Assembly (NCBI RefSeq): GCF_037975245.1
Contig: NC_092579.1
Coordinates: 4,550,001 to 4,614,000 of the forward strand
Length of the DNA stretch: 64,000 nucleotides
From: Apostichopus japonicus
Taxonomy: Eukaryota > Echinodermata > Holothuroidea > Aspidochirotida > Stichopodidae
Direction: 5' to 3'
Made by a program: the position numbers and the translations under genes. The notes under the pieces were generated by a model that was not told the origin of the DNA, searched no databases, and was given only the letters and a program-made list of their open reading frames with translations. Each line of letters starts with the position of its first letter. Position 1 is the stretch's first letter. This document shows positions 13,391 to 25,558 of the stretch, piece by piece.

Positions 13391-14394
13391 GGTGTTCATT
13401 TTGGTTTTAACCATTCGTTCCAAAATGACCTTAGATGACCCCGGGGCAGTCTGGGAACCAGCTTGGTAAAAGATGTGAAGCACACTAAGCAGCCCTTGCT
13501 TGAACTAAGGTAAAATCCCAGTTTTTATATACACAAAGATGACTGGGTTAATTTCTCAATCTGGAAATGAATTACTTGTGCTCACATGAGGGTTGAAACA
13601 AACTGTTCTTATTAAGAGTGGTACATCTTGTTCACATTACGAACTCTTAAACAGTGCAATGTATATCATGAAATGTGCAGAGGACTGAAACAAAAGGAAA
13701 CAGATTATTGAATATGCACTTTTTATTAACATCCACTACTTCATTGAATCCAAAAAGCCACAACACCTGTCAACTCCAAAAGAATCATGCCAAGAAAAAT
13801 TAAAGCTCTTTAATGGAAAATTTAAGCTTGTTAGAAAACTGCTGGTAATTGCTTCCCTTGAAGTATGTGTACGGCTCTTCAAGAATATGCTGTTGGAGGA
13901 AGCCCAGCAGCTGTCCATATATGGCCGGATAGTTCAAGTCAAAAATGTAATATCCACCCAGCAGAGCAACAATTGCTTTAAGGGAATTGTTTGTTCCACA
14001 GTCAATGAATACTCCTCCACCAACAGCATAAATAATTTTGATGTTATTGTCAATTGTTAGGCTGCGAAGCTCAAGAGGGGCTTTATCCTTCACGCCAAGC
14101 TTCTGGGCGAAGGACAACCTCCGGCATGTCAATGTTGTCGACCTGCAATTAAATAGGATGAATATTATCAACAGTAACTATATATTCTTGAAAGTCATTT
14201 CATAAATAATAATGTTGCCATTCATATATACCTACTCTGATATCCTGTTCAAGGAAGCTATAAGGGACCGAATAATAACCTTTGACCTCAAATATAAAAC
14301 AGCTCATTTGTCATAGAAACACATAATTGTGACTTTCTGCACACAAGGATGCTGCGTTACTTTATCAAGTGAGGTAGTCATGAAGGAGTCTAGT

Positions 14395-14900
14395 CTTTTT
14401 TAAGCCCCACAGTGAATGTCCATGCCACACTAGAGTATAGCAGACTGGAAGCACAATGGAGTTGAACACTTGGGGAGCTTTTTCCCTCTGCCCAAATGAC
14501 GTGATTGTCAAACACCATTATCCGGCAACCTCATGACTCATGCATGCCAGACTAAAAATAATTACTAAAATGAACTCAGGCTCGCACGACACAGAGCCAC
14601 TGCCAAGGCAGAAAAGGACTCAGTGACCTACACATTTTCACCCAAAACAGGGACAAACTCAACAGTACTGTCCAAGATACCACCAAAGGACTAGATGTTG
14701 GTCTTGGTCGATGACACCTGTAATCCCAACGGAGAAACCACAAACTCTGCAAGCAAGGTAGCATCTTCTACAAATACCAGGTCAGACACCCGAACTTCAC
14801 CAAATGAAACCCTGCAGTATGGGTCTCTTATAAGCCTCTCCATAATTAAGTGCATACAGGTGTTGAAAAGGCATAGGAGCTAGTGTGCACCCCTGCCTCC
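14395..14900 (-). pseudogene. LINE reverse-transcriptase fragment
   Basis: On the minus strand, in shifting frames: GCTLAP, MHLIMERLIRDPYCRVSFGE, RVSDLVFVEDATLLAEF, PLGLQVSSTKTNI, then STVEFVPVLGENV and VFNSIVLPVCY. This is the order of RT palm motifs and the downstream region in a non-LTR element. The catalytic FADD box reads FVED, and several stops interrupt it, so it is dead. It lies in the intron between the last two exons of the element B gene. Confidence 0.75.
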
Positions 14901-16061
14901 CCCCTGAAACAAGAAAGTCAATGACTTTGTGATTCCTTGTTCATGAAAACTGCTGTATTCCATATTTTACCTTATATGACCCTATTTGACCACGGTATAT
15001 TATGATGGCAGTAAATTACCAGAAATCACCATGTAAATTTACTGTAAATTACCGACTCACAACACTGGTGTCTATGACCCCAAGCCCCTTAGATTAAATG
15101 GCAACTTACGGAAGGAGCATCAGTTAGGACTTCGGCAACATTTCTGAAGAGCTTGTTGGAATTGGCCTTTATTAACTGACGGCCCTTCTCTATGTTGGAG
15201 CTGCCAATCCATGCCTACAGTTCTTCTAGAATCTGAAACCATAAAAAGCAAGCCCTAATAACTAAGAGTGGTGGCCCATGGCAAACAGTAAGGTCACTAA
15301 CCATTCTAATTGGGGGATAAATGCCAGGGTGCCAAGGTCTTTCATGTTATTTTTAAAACTGAGCCACAAAATAATTCTCCTTCCTGCACCTAAGCCTCAT
15401 ACTGTCCCTTCTAGTGACGTCACAATAGGGGAAACCCCGATTGGGGTAACACAGAGCAGACTGCTGCTTCCGATATTATTCCCTACTGCTGAGTGCATAC
15501 GTAGTGACATCACCTAAAGAGAGCTGGGCCACGTATACAGGTCATGGTACTCTGCTATAAGTGATTCTACAGAAAACACATACAGTACACACATGCACAT
15601 AATTTGTGTAGACAGTCACAGAGTACTCTATGTGTACCTTAGTGTTAGATCAATTGTAGGTAGGCTACATCAGAACATAATTGTGACACCATAGCAACTC
15701 ACATAGCCACCATCCTGCAGGCAAGGAATCATTGCCACAACCTCCTTCACTGTTTTGCCAAGTCTCCATGATGATAAGTAGGGCCGGACTACTGCCATTA
15801 GCATCTTGATAGTGGCTTTACGTCGCTGCCCATTCCATTCATCAACAAGTTCATCGCAACGTTCCAGGAAGTCATCTTCGGATAAAACTTTGCCAGTCGT
15901 AGGTCTAGAATTGAATAAATTTTGTGTTTATTGCCAAAATCGTATTATGAAGGGCAGGCACAGTGTGGTTCCACAATAACAATTCACATTTATTGATGAT
16001 TCATTGTCTCTCTCTATTCAGATTGTACCTCTTATACTTTCAGTGTCCCCAAGTGAGAACC

Positions 16062-16091
16062 CCTGCTCATTTGGGGCCCCAAATGAGCAGG
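16062..16091. repeat. Perfect 30-bp palindrome
   Basis: Left arm CCTGCTCATTTGGGG and right arm CCCCAAATGAGCAGG are exact reverse complements with no spacer, centred at 16076/16077. Confidence 0.95.
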
Positions 16092-18399
16092 TTAAGACCT
16101 ATAAAATGTAAGCGTTTTGGAACCAGACTCAGTAGGCTCACAAATTTTTCAGACACAAATGACCTTTCATCCCAGCGCTCGGGCAAATTACTGAAAAATA
16201 GGAATACACATTTTCAAGGATTCATTACATATACAGCAAGCAAGTCTACTTTACCATGGAAGGCTGAATCTATTTTTTTCGTGTATTACCTCATCTATAT
16301 TTTGGATTATGTAATTGACATATTTTTCTCCCAAAATCTTGTGAATTTTTCAAAATTTTATGCTAACCTGGCGATTGTTTAGATATGCTTTTTAAACCTC
16401 AAAACTATGGTCATGAAACAGATTGTTTCAAAACTGGCACAGAGAAAAAGAAGGCATGTAAAATCCCAACATTCAAAATTTGAGCATGATGCCTTGTTGA
16501 GTTATTTTATCTATAATGAATTTCACCTTCATCGATGACGTCACAAGGAGAGGGGGGGGGGGGATGCCAAGGCCACCCATAGACTCTACACAGTAAATGC
16601 TGCTACTTTGCACCTTGGTGGTGGAAAGACGAAAGGTAATATTTACAGAGGAAATTAATGAAATTCTTTCAAAATCTTGTGAACAATTTTGTAAGTTTGT
16701 ATTCAGATCCCAATCTGAGTTCATTTGTTACAGTGTTTTCCAAAGTATGTTTTGCATTAACTTTGTGTTACACAGGTTCCCACAGTGGCCCTTGTGATGT
16801 CACAAGGGGTATTGCGCAAAAGCAGATGTGTCTTACTTTCACACTCATATCGGCTGAAAGTTTGTCTGAGGTTTTTGGGGTTCCTCAATAGACGGTACCG
16901 AAATACCTGAAGGCATATTTACATGATCATTGTACTATAAAGCAATATGTTATTCCGTTTCCTTCTGAGCGTCCGTAGGTAAAGGGTAAAGAGCATGCAA
17001 ACCAACCTTCCCAAGTGGAATTTTTTTTGCAACTGGCATGTCTGGTGACTCAGCTGATGAACAGGTGGTGAGGGATGTTTTTCTGTTTTCCTTCAATGCA
17101 GCTGATGAATTCTGGAGCTCAGCTTACTACTGAAATATGACTAAAAAGAAAAAAATTATTTAAAGCTTTCTTGCATATAGAGCAAAACATCCCAAAAACA
17201 TATACCACTTCATTAACCAGGGCAACATGCACATTAACAGTCAGAAAGCTCTGACCACTGAGTACTAAACATCAGGGATGAATATACTTTTACAATGGCA
17301 TGATATGCTTGGTGACTGGGTATCTTGAGGAGACGAGGAACACTCCTGTTGTGGTCCAATTTGGCACACTTTGCAGATGGTCTAACCATGGAGTTACGAA
17401 AGACACTTGCTGCTATTGAGTTAAGTACACCAACAGACTGATGTTATTGTTTGGTCCTGGTCAACAGTGTCTTAGAGAGATTTGGCAGAAGGTATGGGTC
17501 ACGTCAAGAATGCTAATTAGAATGTAACCTGGTGAAAAGAAGCACTGTCCTAGTTTTTGTATTCTTCCATGGCTCGTCATACTACATACTCATGAATATT
17601 GATGAGATCGGCACTGGAAAATGATGGGGACCATCTACTCATTATGGGTATTCCACCAGCCAAGTACTGTATGAGACCAATCTGACCTTGCATCTTCCAC
17701 TTATCTTGTTAATGAGGTACTGCTTGCTGGTTTTGCTATCTCACATCATGCATTTCCTAACAAGCTTACTGGTAATTAGTCTGCTCTGGGAGTGTGATAC
17801 CCTGTATAAAATCCAGTCCCCAAATTCACCATAGACCCTAAAGCGAGGGTTATTCCTGTGGATTCTGCTGATATGATTTGTGAACTGATTAAAATTATCT
17901 GCAATGTAGTTGCACATGGTGCAACAATGAATAATTTCATCTCCCATGATGTTATACCTAGTAGATAAGATACCCCCAACCACTAGTAGAAATAGTTTAT
18001 TTCATGACATACAGTATCTGAAAACTACCAAACTGAAAAATTTACTGGACAAAATGATGCCATCCTTAACTTACAGAAGCTTGAGATAGCACAACAGAGA
18101 AACAGGTCACTGCACTGTGGAGAGAAACAACAAAAAAAAAGAAATTAAATAAATAAAATTACTAACAAGGTCATTAGGAACATTAATCCACGAGTTTTGA
18201 CCCCGACTGTGTGAATCCGGGTTCTGGGTCCGAATTTCCTTTTGGGGTTTGAATCTAATTATATTATTTGTTTATAGTGAATTGTGATTCTTTTAGAAAT
18301 GTATAATGACAAAGCCATGTTTTGACAGTAAACTTTAATAATATATCATTTTTGTTACTGACTTTACGACTAGTTCCTGGTATATTTCTAGGCACCATC

Positions 18400-18960
18400 G
18401 GGCAGGAGCCTGCAGGCCACCTTTTATTAAAATTCAACAATTTATGCAAATTAGGCATATTAAGTGACCTCCAGTGACCTTTACTGCCTTAAAAACTATC
18501 AGCACTGAATTTTTACCGTATCAACTAGATTTTGTGAAAATCTGACAAACTTAAAAAACTGCATAAATTATGCAAATTATACAGAGCAAATGACCTCCAG
18601 TCACCCCAACTGTATACTAAAATTTCACGTGACAGAAGATAGACCATACCCACCAAGTTTCGCTAACATTCGACAAACATTGAAAAATTGCAGGGGTTAA
18701 ATGTGGTGATCATGAAAGTTGGTCAGTATTACCATTGACCAATAGTACATATGGGGTGTTCAGGAATTTTAGGGCAAAGGTCAGCATGGAGGTCAGTTTT
18801 GGCCATTGTGTGAAAAATTGCAAAGTGCTTCTCCTACAGATCAAATTGGATGATCATGAAAGTTAGTCAGTATCACCGAGGACCAAAGGTACGGGTGCGT
18901 TCAGGGATTTGAGGCCAAATGTCACCTAGGGGTCACTTTGGCCCCAAATAGCTATTTTCC
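18400..18960. repeat. Degenerate tandem segment
   Basis: Two diverged copies of a block with GATCATGAAAGTT-GTCAGTAT, ACCAA-GGTAC and TTCAGG-ATTT (about 18707-18790 and 18851-18930) lie next to TGACCTCCAGTGACC strings. Non-coding and of unknown origin, inside element B. Confidence 0.45.
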
Positions 18961-20263
18961 TGCACGTTTGTAGTGAAATACTAGGCTAAGATAGGCCCAC
19001 TGATAAAGTTAGCCTAACGTTGGAATGGTTGACTGTGTCATGTTTCGCTGCGGTGCTTCCACTTTCAGAAAACTAGCGTGGGTCAGTTACGTGTAATGGT
19101 GTAAGAAATACAGTATGGGGTGGCCAGATGCAAGCAACATGTTCAACCAAAAAATTATGATTTTGATTGGCTTTTTTCTAGTATTTATAAGATGTTAGGA
19201 ACAATATAATAAATCTGGTGGCAATACACTCACAAATGAGGAAATCTTGATTTTTCTTGTTTGCTACTGCGGCTAACACAAACTGCGGCTTGATTTACTT
19301 ATAAGTACCGATAGCTGCATAGTGTCACATTGGCATGCTAGCTTTAGCACACTTTTCCGGTGGTTTTGCCAGTCTGTGTGAGATAATTACAAGTATTTAT
19401 TACATTACGAGCTGTTTCAGACTTATTTTATTAAATTCTACAGGTTAGGAAATGACAATTTTCACAAAATACCACTTAAATATTAGTAACTGCCTAGTTA
19501 GGGCCTAGAGAAAATCGGGTTTTAATTACGACCAAGTCCAACCTGTTTAGCAGATTACTAAGGCATAATTCATTTTGACTGTTGTAAAGCTAACATTACT
19601 GTGGGAGTTCTAGTTTTAACTAGTTTTACCGGTTCCATTTTGGCTTATACTCAGGCATAGATAGTTCTAGGTTAGGCTAGAAATACAATTTCTACAGTTA
19701 ATATTTATTTAATCGATAGGGTTAGGGTAGTATTGTTAAGTTCTTACAGTTTTTTCTACTTAAATTTAATTATTCTGGCTAATCTGGAAACTTTTTAGAA
19801 ATCATGATCACTTAAGTTCACGACTGCATGCTGTGCTCTGCACCAGTGCGCTGTGGTATATGACGTAGCACACATGACAGTGACGTAATGCACATGTTTA
19901 CTGTTGATCAGGCTATTAATTTTCAAAATTTTTGGTAAACAAACAAACACATCAAAATTACAAGTTATCACAAGGAGTTGGGGCCTAGCGATGGCGCTTG
20001 TTTGTGGGTTCGCCCCCCAGATAACCTAAAATCTGACGGTCCTTTGGCCAGCAGGTGCGGTACCGTCATAAGAGTCAGTCCAGAGAAAGCGGTACCACTA
20101 AGACAATCCAGCCCAAATTGCCCCTACGAAATGAATTCCGCACACCACCTTTAATCCTCTAATCTGTAAGTAAATTGAAGAACATTGACCCATAGCCTGG
20201 GGAAATAATTAAGAATCTGTGACAGGAAGTACATCACACTGTGCACTAAGTCAGTACAGGAGT

Positions 20264-20531
20264 GGCTATTCTTATGACTGTTCGTAAGAATAATTTCCGA
20301 TTACGCATGCGCAGTTGCTATTTTTATGACAGGAGTACTATTTTTTACGACCAGGAGTAACAATAATTTCCGGTTAGGGTAAGTGTTAGGGTTAGGATTG
20401 GGGTTTAGGGTTAAAGTTAGGGTTACCCCTACTACATGCGCAGTTGCTTTATTTACTTTACTGCGCTTGAATTCGCCTTTGTCGTAAGAATAGTTTATAA
20501 ATAATTGTTACAACTAGTCGTAAGAATAGCC
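20264..20531. repeat. Small MITE with TTAGGG-like core
   Basis: Terminal inverted repeats GGCTATTCTTATGACT (20264-20279) and AGTCGTAAGAATAGCC (20516-20531) differ by one base. The interior has two GCATGCGCAGTTGC direct repeats and a run of degenerate TTAGGG units (about 20375-20425). Confidence 0.7.
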
Positions 20532-21217
20532 ATGGACTCCATCATTATAATTACATTCTGGGTATGAAGTAGGGCTAGTTCGGTCACAGATTCTAAATTA
20601 GAGCCAGGTAGCCTAGCCCTATTTCTTCTGAGCATATTCAGGGTTTTATAGGCTTCATTTGTCAGTTTGCGGAACTGAATAGGCAGATATGATCCCAAAC
20701 CTAGGCCCGTAATTTAACATAGACCTAGCCTAGGCCTAAATAGCCTACTGACTGTGTCCAACTTAGCAGCTAAGGGCTAAATAGCCTACCGTACTGACTG
20801 CGTCCAACTCAGCATTGTTGACTTAGTTGCAAGTTAGCAGACAGCACGTTAGGCTATCTGCATTCCGTTTTGTGTCAATGTGTAGCGTCAGTTAACGTTA
20901 GGCTATTTGCCGCCTTTTAGTTCAACAATTCTGGCCTGACGGTCGCTAGTTCTAGGCCTATGTTCAATTTTCACGTCTAATATTTCACCCTATTAATCTA
21001 GGTAATGCAAAAATTAAGCAGACTGCAAAATACCTCTTCTTTTCCTTTCAATCTGACTGGTACAGAACGGTAAATCAGGAGGTGATGATGATATTTAGGT
21101 AGGCACTGCAGGCGTACGACGTTCGCGTGTCGCGCTCGTGGTGTCAGCCTCAATCCACCAATCATATATCAATACGTCTGAAGAAGGCGTGGCTTAATTC
21201 GTGACATCATTTGCTAT

Positions 21218-21481
21218 CAACACTTGGGTGCTAATACTACTTGGGCCGTGCTGTTAATATTAATATACCACAAAGACGCTGGTGTTGATAAAAACATTTG
21301 AGGCATACGTCGAGCTCAATATCGTTACGCGATCACAACTTTGGAAACACATGGCAGTGTTTATAGAACTGGATTAACACCAATAGCCAATGCGCACTAC
21401 CATGCGGGACGATGCTATTGAACGGAATGTTTAGAAAATAACACACCAACGCGTTTTCAAAAGACGTTTCTTTTTAGAGTG
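21218..21481. repeat. Element B right subterminal repeat array
   Basis: Sparser set of the same half-sites (TCAACACTT, TGTTAATATTAA, GGTGTTGAT, GATTAACACC, AATAACACACCAACGCG). It ends TTTTTAGAGTG, the inverse of the left terminus. Confidence 0.6.
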
Positions 21482-23322
21482 CATTGTTTTAATCATATAA
21501 CACAAAGTTAGTTTAAGAAGTTCATCTTACATGTCGTCGTGAATATGCTTACATATATATTCCATTTTACTTGCTCAATTTTCATATTTGGAAAACTATA
21601 TAACATAGAACACATTTACAGCATATTTGTTATATATTCTTGTAATGTAGTAATTAATCTGGTTTAATCACATTGTTAAAGTCTTGATCACATCAGACCT
21701 GAGAAAAACCGGAATATAATTCTTGAATTTATCCTAACTATTTCTTTATCAGTTTCTACATGTCATTATGTTGGGACAGGCTAAATTAAACATGTAGAGA
21801 AAGATGATGACGCCATAATGACAGTAGTAATGACGATGGTGTATGACACCTCCTTTGTTATGCAAATGAGGCTATTGTGTTGAGGAATTAATATTTTTAG
21901 TAACATTTTTGTTAATATTTGTATTAATATTTTATTTTTTTTTATTTATTTTTTTTAATGAAATTTCATATAAGTTTCTATATATTTTTTTGATTATTAT
22001 TTTTTTTTTGAAAAATGGTTACTGGAAGACAGTTTTTTGTCTTGCCTTTTGGTCTTGAGTTTTAGGGTTATGAGTCAAGAAGTATCGATGAGAATACTGG
22101 AAGACAGTTTTTTTTTAACTTACTATTTTTTTATGTGGTGAGGGGATACATTCAAAGAATCATTAACCCCGAGAATGACATGGCGACGTCTACACTTTTC
22201 ACCACACTGAGTTAAATTGTTTTTTCTCCTATGTCGTCTCGGATGAAAAGTCTGTAAATAAAAATAAAGAGATATTTGATTGAAGAAAAGAGTATTTAAG
22301 TAAGTTAAAAGATAAAAATACAATACAATTATAAATAAATAAATACAGAGACATTGATATAATATTTATTTTTTACCTCCGTTTATTTTAACTATACATT
22401 AATATCCAAATAACGTATCCATTCAAATATTACAAAAATTAAATAACAATGAAGTTAAGCATTATCATGCAGTATAATAACGATCAACGTGTCGGATAGA
22501 AGACAAATAAATATGATAAGAAAAATTAGAAGAAGTACTACAATTTTATAGAAACACTTCAATAGTCCCACACTCACTACAGAAATATTACAACGAATAG
22601 TAGCAAAAACTAGGAGAAGTGAGGATGCAGAAATAGCGAAATATTAAATATTTCGGATATTTATATAGATAGATATTTTATGTACATATAATAAATAAAT
22701 ACAAAGATATAAAAAAAATAAGTAACTAAAATAATGAAAAAGCACTCTTCTGATGTCGCACCGTCTTCCCGTTAATCCACGTGTATTAAAATGTACAACA
22801 GTTAACAGCTTGATCTACTTTTCAGAGAATTACTAACCCTTAGATGTGAACATAGTAAACACATTAAATAAATTACCTGAAAAAAATCACTTCTGCTTTT
22901 GAGTTGTTTGGGTGATGACCCCCCCCCCCCCTTTGTTCACAAGTGTCTTAACTTCCGGGCAGAGATAAGCCGTTCATTATTTCAAGACGGACCATTTGGT
23001 GTTGGTACCCGTATTAAAAGGAATAAACAAGGTTCAAGTTAAAAAATACATTTTGAGGATTACCGGTACCCTTTGTTGAATGCTCCTTAGAATCGATAAG
23101 GAGCATAAACTCTAATAACATTTGATACAAGTAGAGTGCCATTAGTGAATTAGAGGCTGAACATATGCACTATAGTCTATGATGGAATGGGGAAGGTTAA
23201 GAAGTATTGTTGTTTACGACTTAAAAGGAGAGGAGAAAAGGCAAGTTAATTTACAATCTGTAGGGTTGCGGTTAGTAAAACCTGAAAGGTTCAAACCTTT
23301 CCCTGTATCTGTAATAGTCACC
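21482..23322. other. Very AT-rich intergenic DNA
   Basis: Poly-A/T-rich stretches (for example 21900-22010), a C run at 22920-22932 and a repeated 'actggaagacagtttttt' motif at 22020-22035 and 22096-22115. No gene seen. Confidence 0.5.
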
Positions 23323-23330
23323 AAACAAAT

Positions 23331-23682
23331 CAAGGGCGTAGGAACCGGGGGGCTGGGGGCGCTATCCCCCAGTGAAAAATATGGGGGGCGGAAGTATCAT
23401 TCCGCCCCCCCCCCCCCGCTTCGCAAGTCAGAAAACCCCTTTTTCATTTCCAAATGAGAAAAAAATCTCATTTGGAGCATCAAATTGCATCTAAGCCAGG
23501 TAAAAATGCAAAATTATTTACAAAATGGAGTGGGTGTTGAAGTGTGCTATATTGCACCAAATTGCATCTGAGGCCACCTGGAATGCAAAAAATATCCAAA
23601 GGGGAAGGGGACTCCACTCCCCAGGCCGGCCATCAGTCTGCAGCCCCCCCCCCCCACTCAAAAGTACCTTCCTACGCCACTG
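23331..23682. mobile_element. hAT-type MITE with perfect 8-bp target duplication
   Basis: Left end CAAGGGCGTAGGAA and inverted right end CAGTGGCGTAGGAA are flanked on both sides by AAACAAAT (23323-23330 and 23683-23690). The interior has G and C homopolymer runs and an inverted CAAATGAGA...TCTCATTTG. The 8-bp duplication and CA..G.. termini fit the hAT superfamily. Confidence 0.85.
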
Positions 23683-23690
23683 AAACAAAT

Positions 23691-24087
23691 ACTGTTAGCA
23701 CTCGGTTGTGTGGATAATGATGTACATATCAGCGTTTTTCCTAAGGCGGGCGTAGGCTTAACAACGGCGAAGTCCCGCACAAGGTAATAGGAAATTCAAA
23801 TGGAAACAGAGAACGGACAGCTAATATTTGACTTATTGTTGACATTGTCCCCTATGTGAGAGGACTAAACAAGGTTTATATGTGATCGTTGGAACATATG
23901 ATAGAAGTTAGGGAATGGTAGAGGAACTCGATTTTACTGTGACCACTTACAAGGCAAAATATATGAAAATCAAGCAAGTTTTCGCATTCACTTACGGCGT
24001 TGTCATTTGTATACGTTATGTGTCTGACTTGCAATCTTGTGCAATGTACTGATGTACTTATGATGTACTAATGTACTTATATATATA

Positions 24088-24160
<73 letters not shown>

Positions 24161-24274
24161 GCTTGCCATACTTTCCTCACATACTCTACTTCTAATACTA
24201 TTCTTCATTGTTTGTCTATAGTTATTAGATTATTATATATTATTTGCTTTGAAATTTTGATAAGGGTTCACGGG
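23691..24274. other. Intergenic with (TA)n at 24078-24154
   Basis: A TA microsatellite of about 75 bp (24078-24154). Nothing else recognised. Confidence 0.7.
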
Positions 24275-24710
24275 CAGGGGCGGACTGGATCTTAAAACCG
24301 GCCAGGGCATTTTCACCTAGACCCGCCCATTATTCATTGATATTGATATGTTATACTGACTAGTGTTTGCCATCCTACCTGAGGCAGGGTTTAAGGGGAG
24401 GGTTTACCCCTTTGAGATTTTTTTTTAAATTAAGGAATGCCTAGATGCAAAATGGTGCTGTATTTCTCAATTTTGTAGGTAACAATAATCTTTCAAAAAA
24501 GACCCAAAAATAATTTCCCAGAAGCAACACTTGATTAAACTAAGAAAAGTGAAAAACGTAAACAAAAAAGACAAAAATATGTTTTAGACTGAATTTTATT
24601 AAGTTTTTCAAGCATTTTGTGACAACATGAAAAAAAGGAAAAAAAAAAACTGAAACCTAAATAAAATCCACTAAAACATATATGTTCAATAACACGAACA
24701 CACGTCATGT

Positions 24711-24877
24711 CTACGAGAGTAAGAGCCTACGCAGTTCGCTGCTTCTGGCATCCACACTATCAATGATATTTTTAGTGTCAAGTTTGGCCAAGATCTTTTT
24801 TCCCACAGACATCAACATGAACGCCTCAAGATGTTCGTCGACGACTAACATTCGTCTAATTTTGATAACCAAAACAC
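24711..24877 (-). pseudogene. hAT transposase C-terminal fragment
   Basis: The minus strand reads RRMLVVDEHLEAFMLMSV, then KKILAKLDTKNIIDSV and SSELRRLLLS, ending at TAG (24711-24713). This pattern is typical of the extreme C-terminus of hAT transposases of the ZMYM/DUF4371-like group. The frame is cut upstream by the insertion beginning at 24879. Confidence 0.7.
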
Positions 24878-24918
24878 CAGGGGCGTATCCAGGATTTTCT
24901 AACCCGGGGGGCGCGAAT

Positions 24919-25032
24919 TACTATCTAAGCGGAGCGCCACCATCGGTTGGCGCGGAGCGTACAAGAAAATTTCTGGTTTTGATACCCCCAGATCACCGGA
25001 AATGGCACTTCTCGGGCTTGAAAATGACCAAC
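24919..25032 (+). repeat. ACTATCTAAGC hairpin repeat, copy 2
   Basis: ACTATCTAAGCGGAGCGCC, hairpin GCGCCA/TGGCGC, GGAGCGTACAAGAAAATTT, then GGAAATGGCACTTCTCGGG, in the same order as at 5920. Confidence 0.75.
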
Positions 25033-25558
25033 CAGATGTACACTTTTGCCTGAGAACCAAGTATTTCCCAACAGTTTTTTTTACCATCCATAACCTTTTT
25101 GAAGATTGTCACCAGTCACACATCATGTTCGACCTCATTGCATGTCCTGTGGATCATTGCTTTTGTAGGTGATTCTACGTCACGGCCCACAATATCCGAA
25201 AGCCCCACTTTTCAAGGTTTTAAGACCATTATTTGTTCAGAATTTGAAAATTCACATTTCTCGTGAATAAAATCACTTCAAAACATACCCATAATGTTGC
25301 ACAAAATTCAATCTATGGACAACCAATATAGAAAAACCTCCTTAAACCCCCAACAGACAGGTCAAAATTGCACGAGTAGAGGGAAGTTTGATGAAGAATG
25401 TTGGTCAGGAAATTTTCGAAAATTGAGACACAGTTAATTTATTAGTGTAGAAACATTAAAACCTCTTGTAACGGCTATTATAAAACTTCGTTGAAGGATA
25501 TGAAAATACCAGATATTTCCGATATCAGATATTTCGAAACCGAACACTACACACATAG

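Larger units (their letters stand above)
13800..17947 (-). pseudogene. Element B gene: C2H2 finger plus SAMD3-like C-terminus, decayed
   Basis: Minus-strand exons: 17947-17830 (ATG; residues 9-30 form a classical finger, C-x2-C-x12-H-x4-H, in CTMCNYIADNFNQF...HISRIH); possibly 17115-17005 (Ser/Thr/Lys-rich linker); 15904-15703 (clean frame containing ELVDEWNGQRRKATIKMLM); 15232-15110 (NIEKGRQLIKANSNKLFRN); 14142-13800 (VDNIDMPEVVLRPEAW, then KAIVALLGGYYIFDLNYPAI, stop at 13802). The last block matches the C-terminus of the gene at 2329-2649. Defects: an in-frame TAG near the start of the 15232-15110 exon unless a weaker acceptor at 15215 is used, and a frameshift in the last exon between VLRPEAW and KAPLELRSL. 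No second finger was found after the first exon. It is a non-functional or mis-assembled copy; exon joins between 17830 and 15904 are uncertain. Confidence 0.6.
13147..21481 (-). mobile_element. Candidate 8.3-kb DNA transposon, element B
   Basis: Left end CACTCTAACAAATGGTG (13147) and right end, read inverted, CACTCTAAAAAGAA (21481) form short terminal inverted repeats. Each end is followed by about 250 bp rich in GTGTTAA, TTAACAC, AACGCG and dyads such as AACACTTAATTAACGCG (left 13147-13390; right 21218-21481). Between them, in minus orientation, lie a C2H2 finger exon and SAMD3-like C-terminal exons, so the ends fit an element carrying its own gene. The interior also holds a LINE fragment, a palindrome and a MITE, so it is old. 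I could not define a target-site duplication. A single-element interpretation is inference; the two ends could be separate small elements. Confidence 0.55.

Noticed and set aside
13736-13918. Short minus-strand frame overlapping the element B last exon
   Set aside because: It lies in a different frame from the SAMD3-like C-terminus and only shadows it.
19980-20060. tRNA-like string (GGGGCCTAGCGATGG...GGGTTCGCCCCCC)
   Set aside because: It has a box B-like part only; no plausible acceptor or anticodon stems.
24682-25053. 123-residue plus-strand frame
   Set aside because: It is the antisense of the hAT transposase tail running into the nested repeat.
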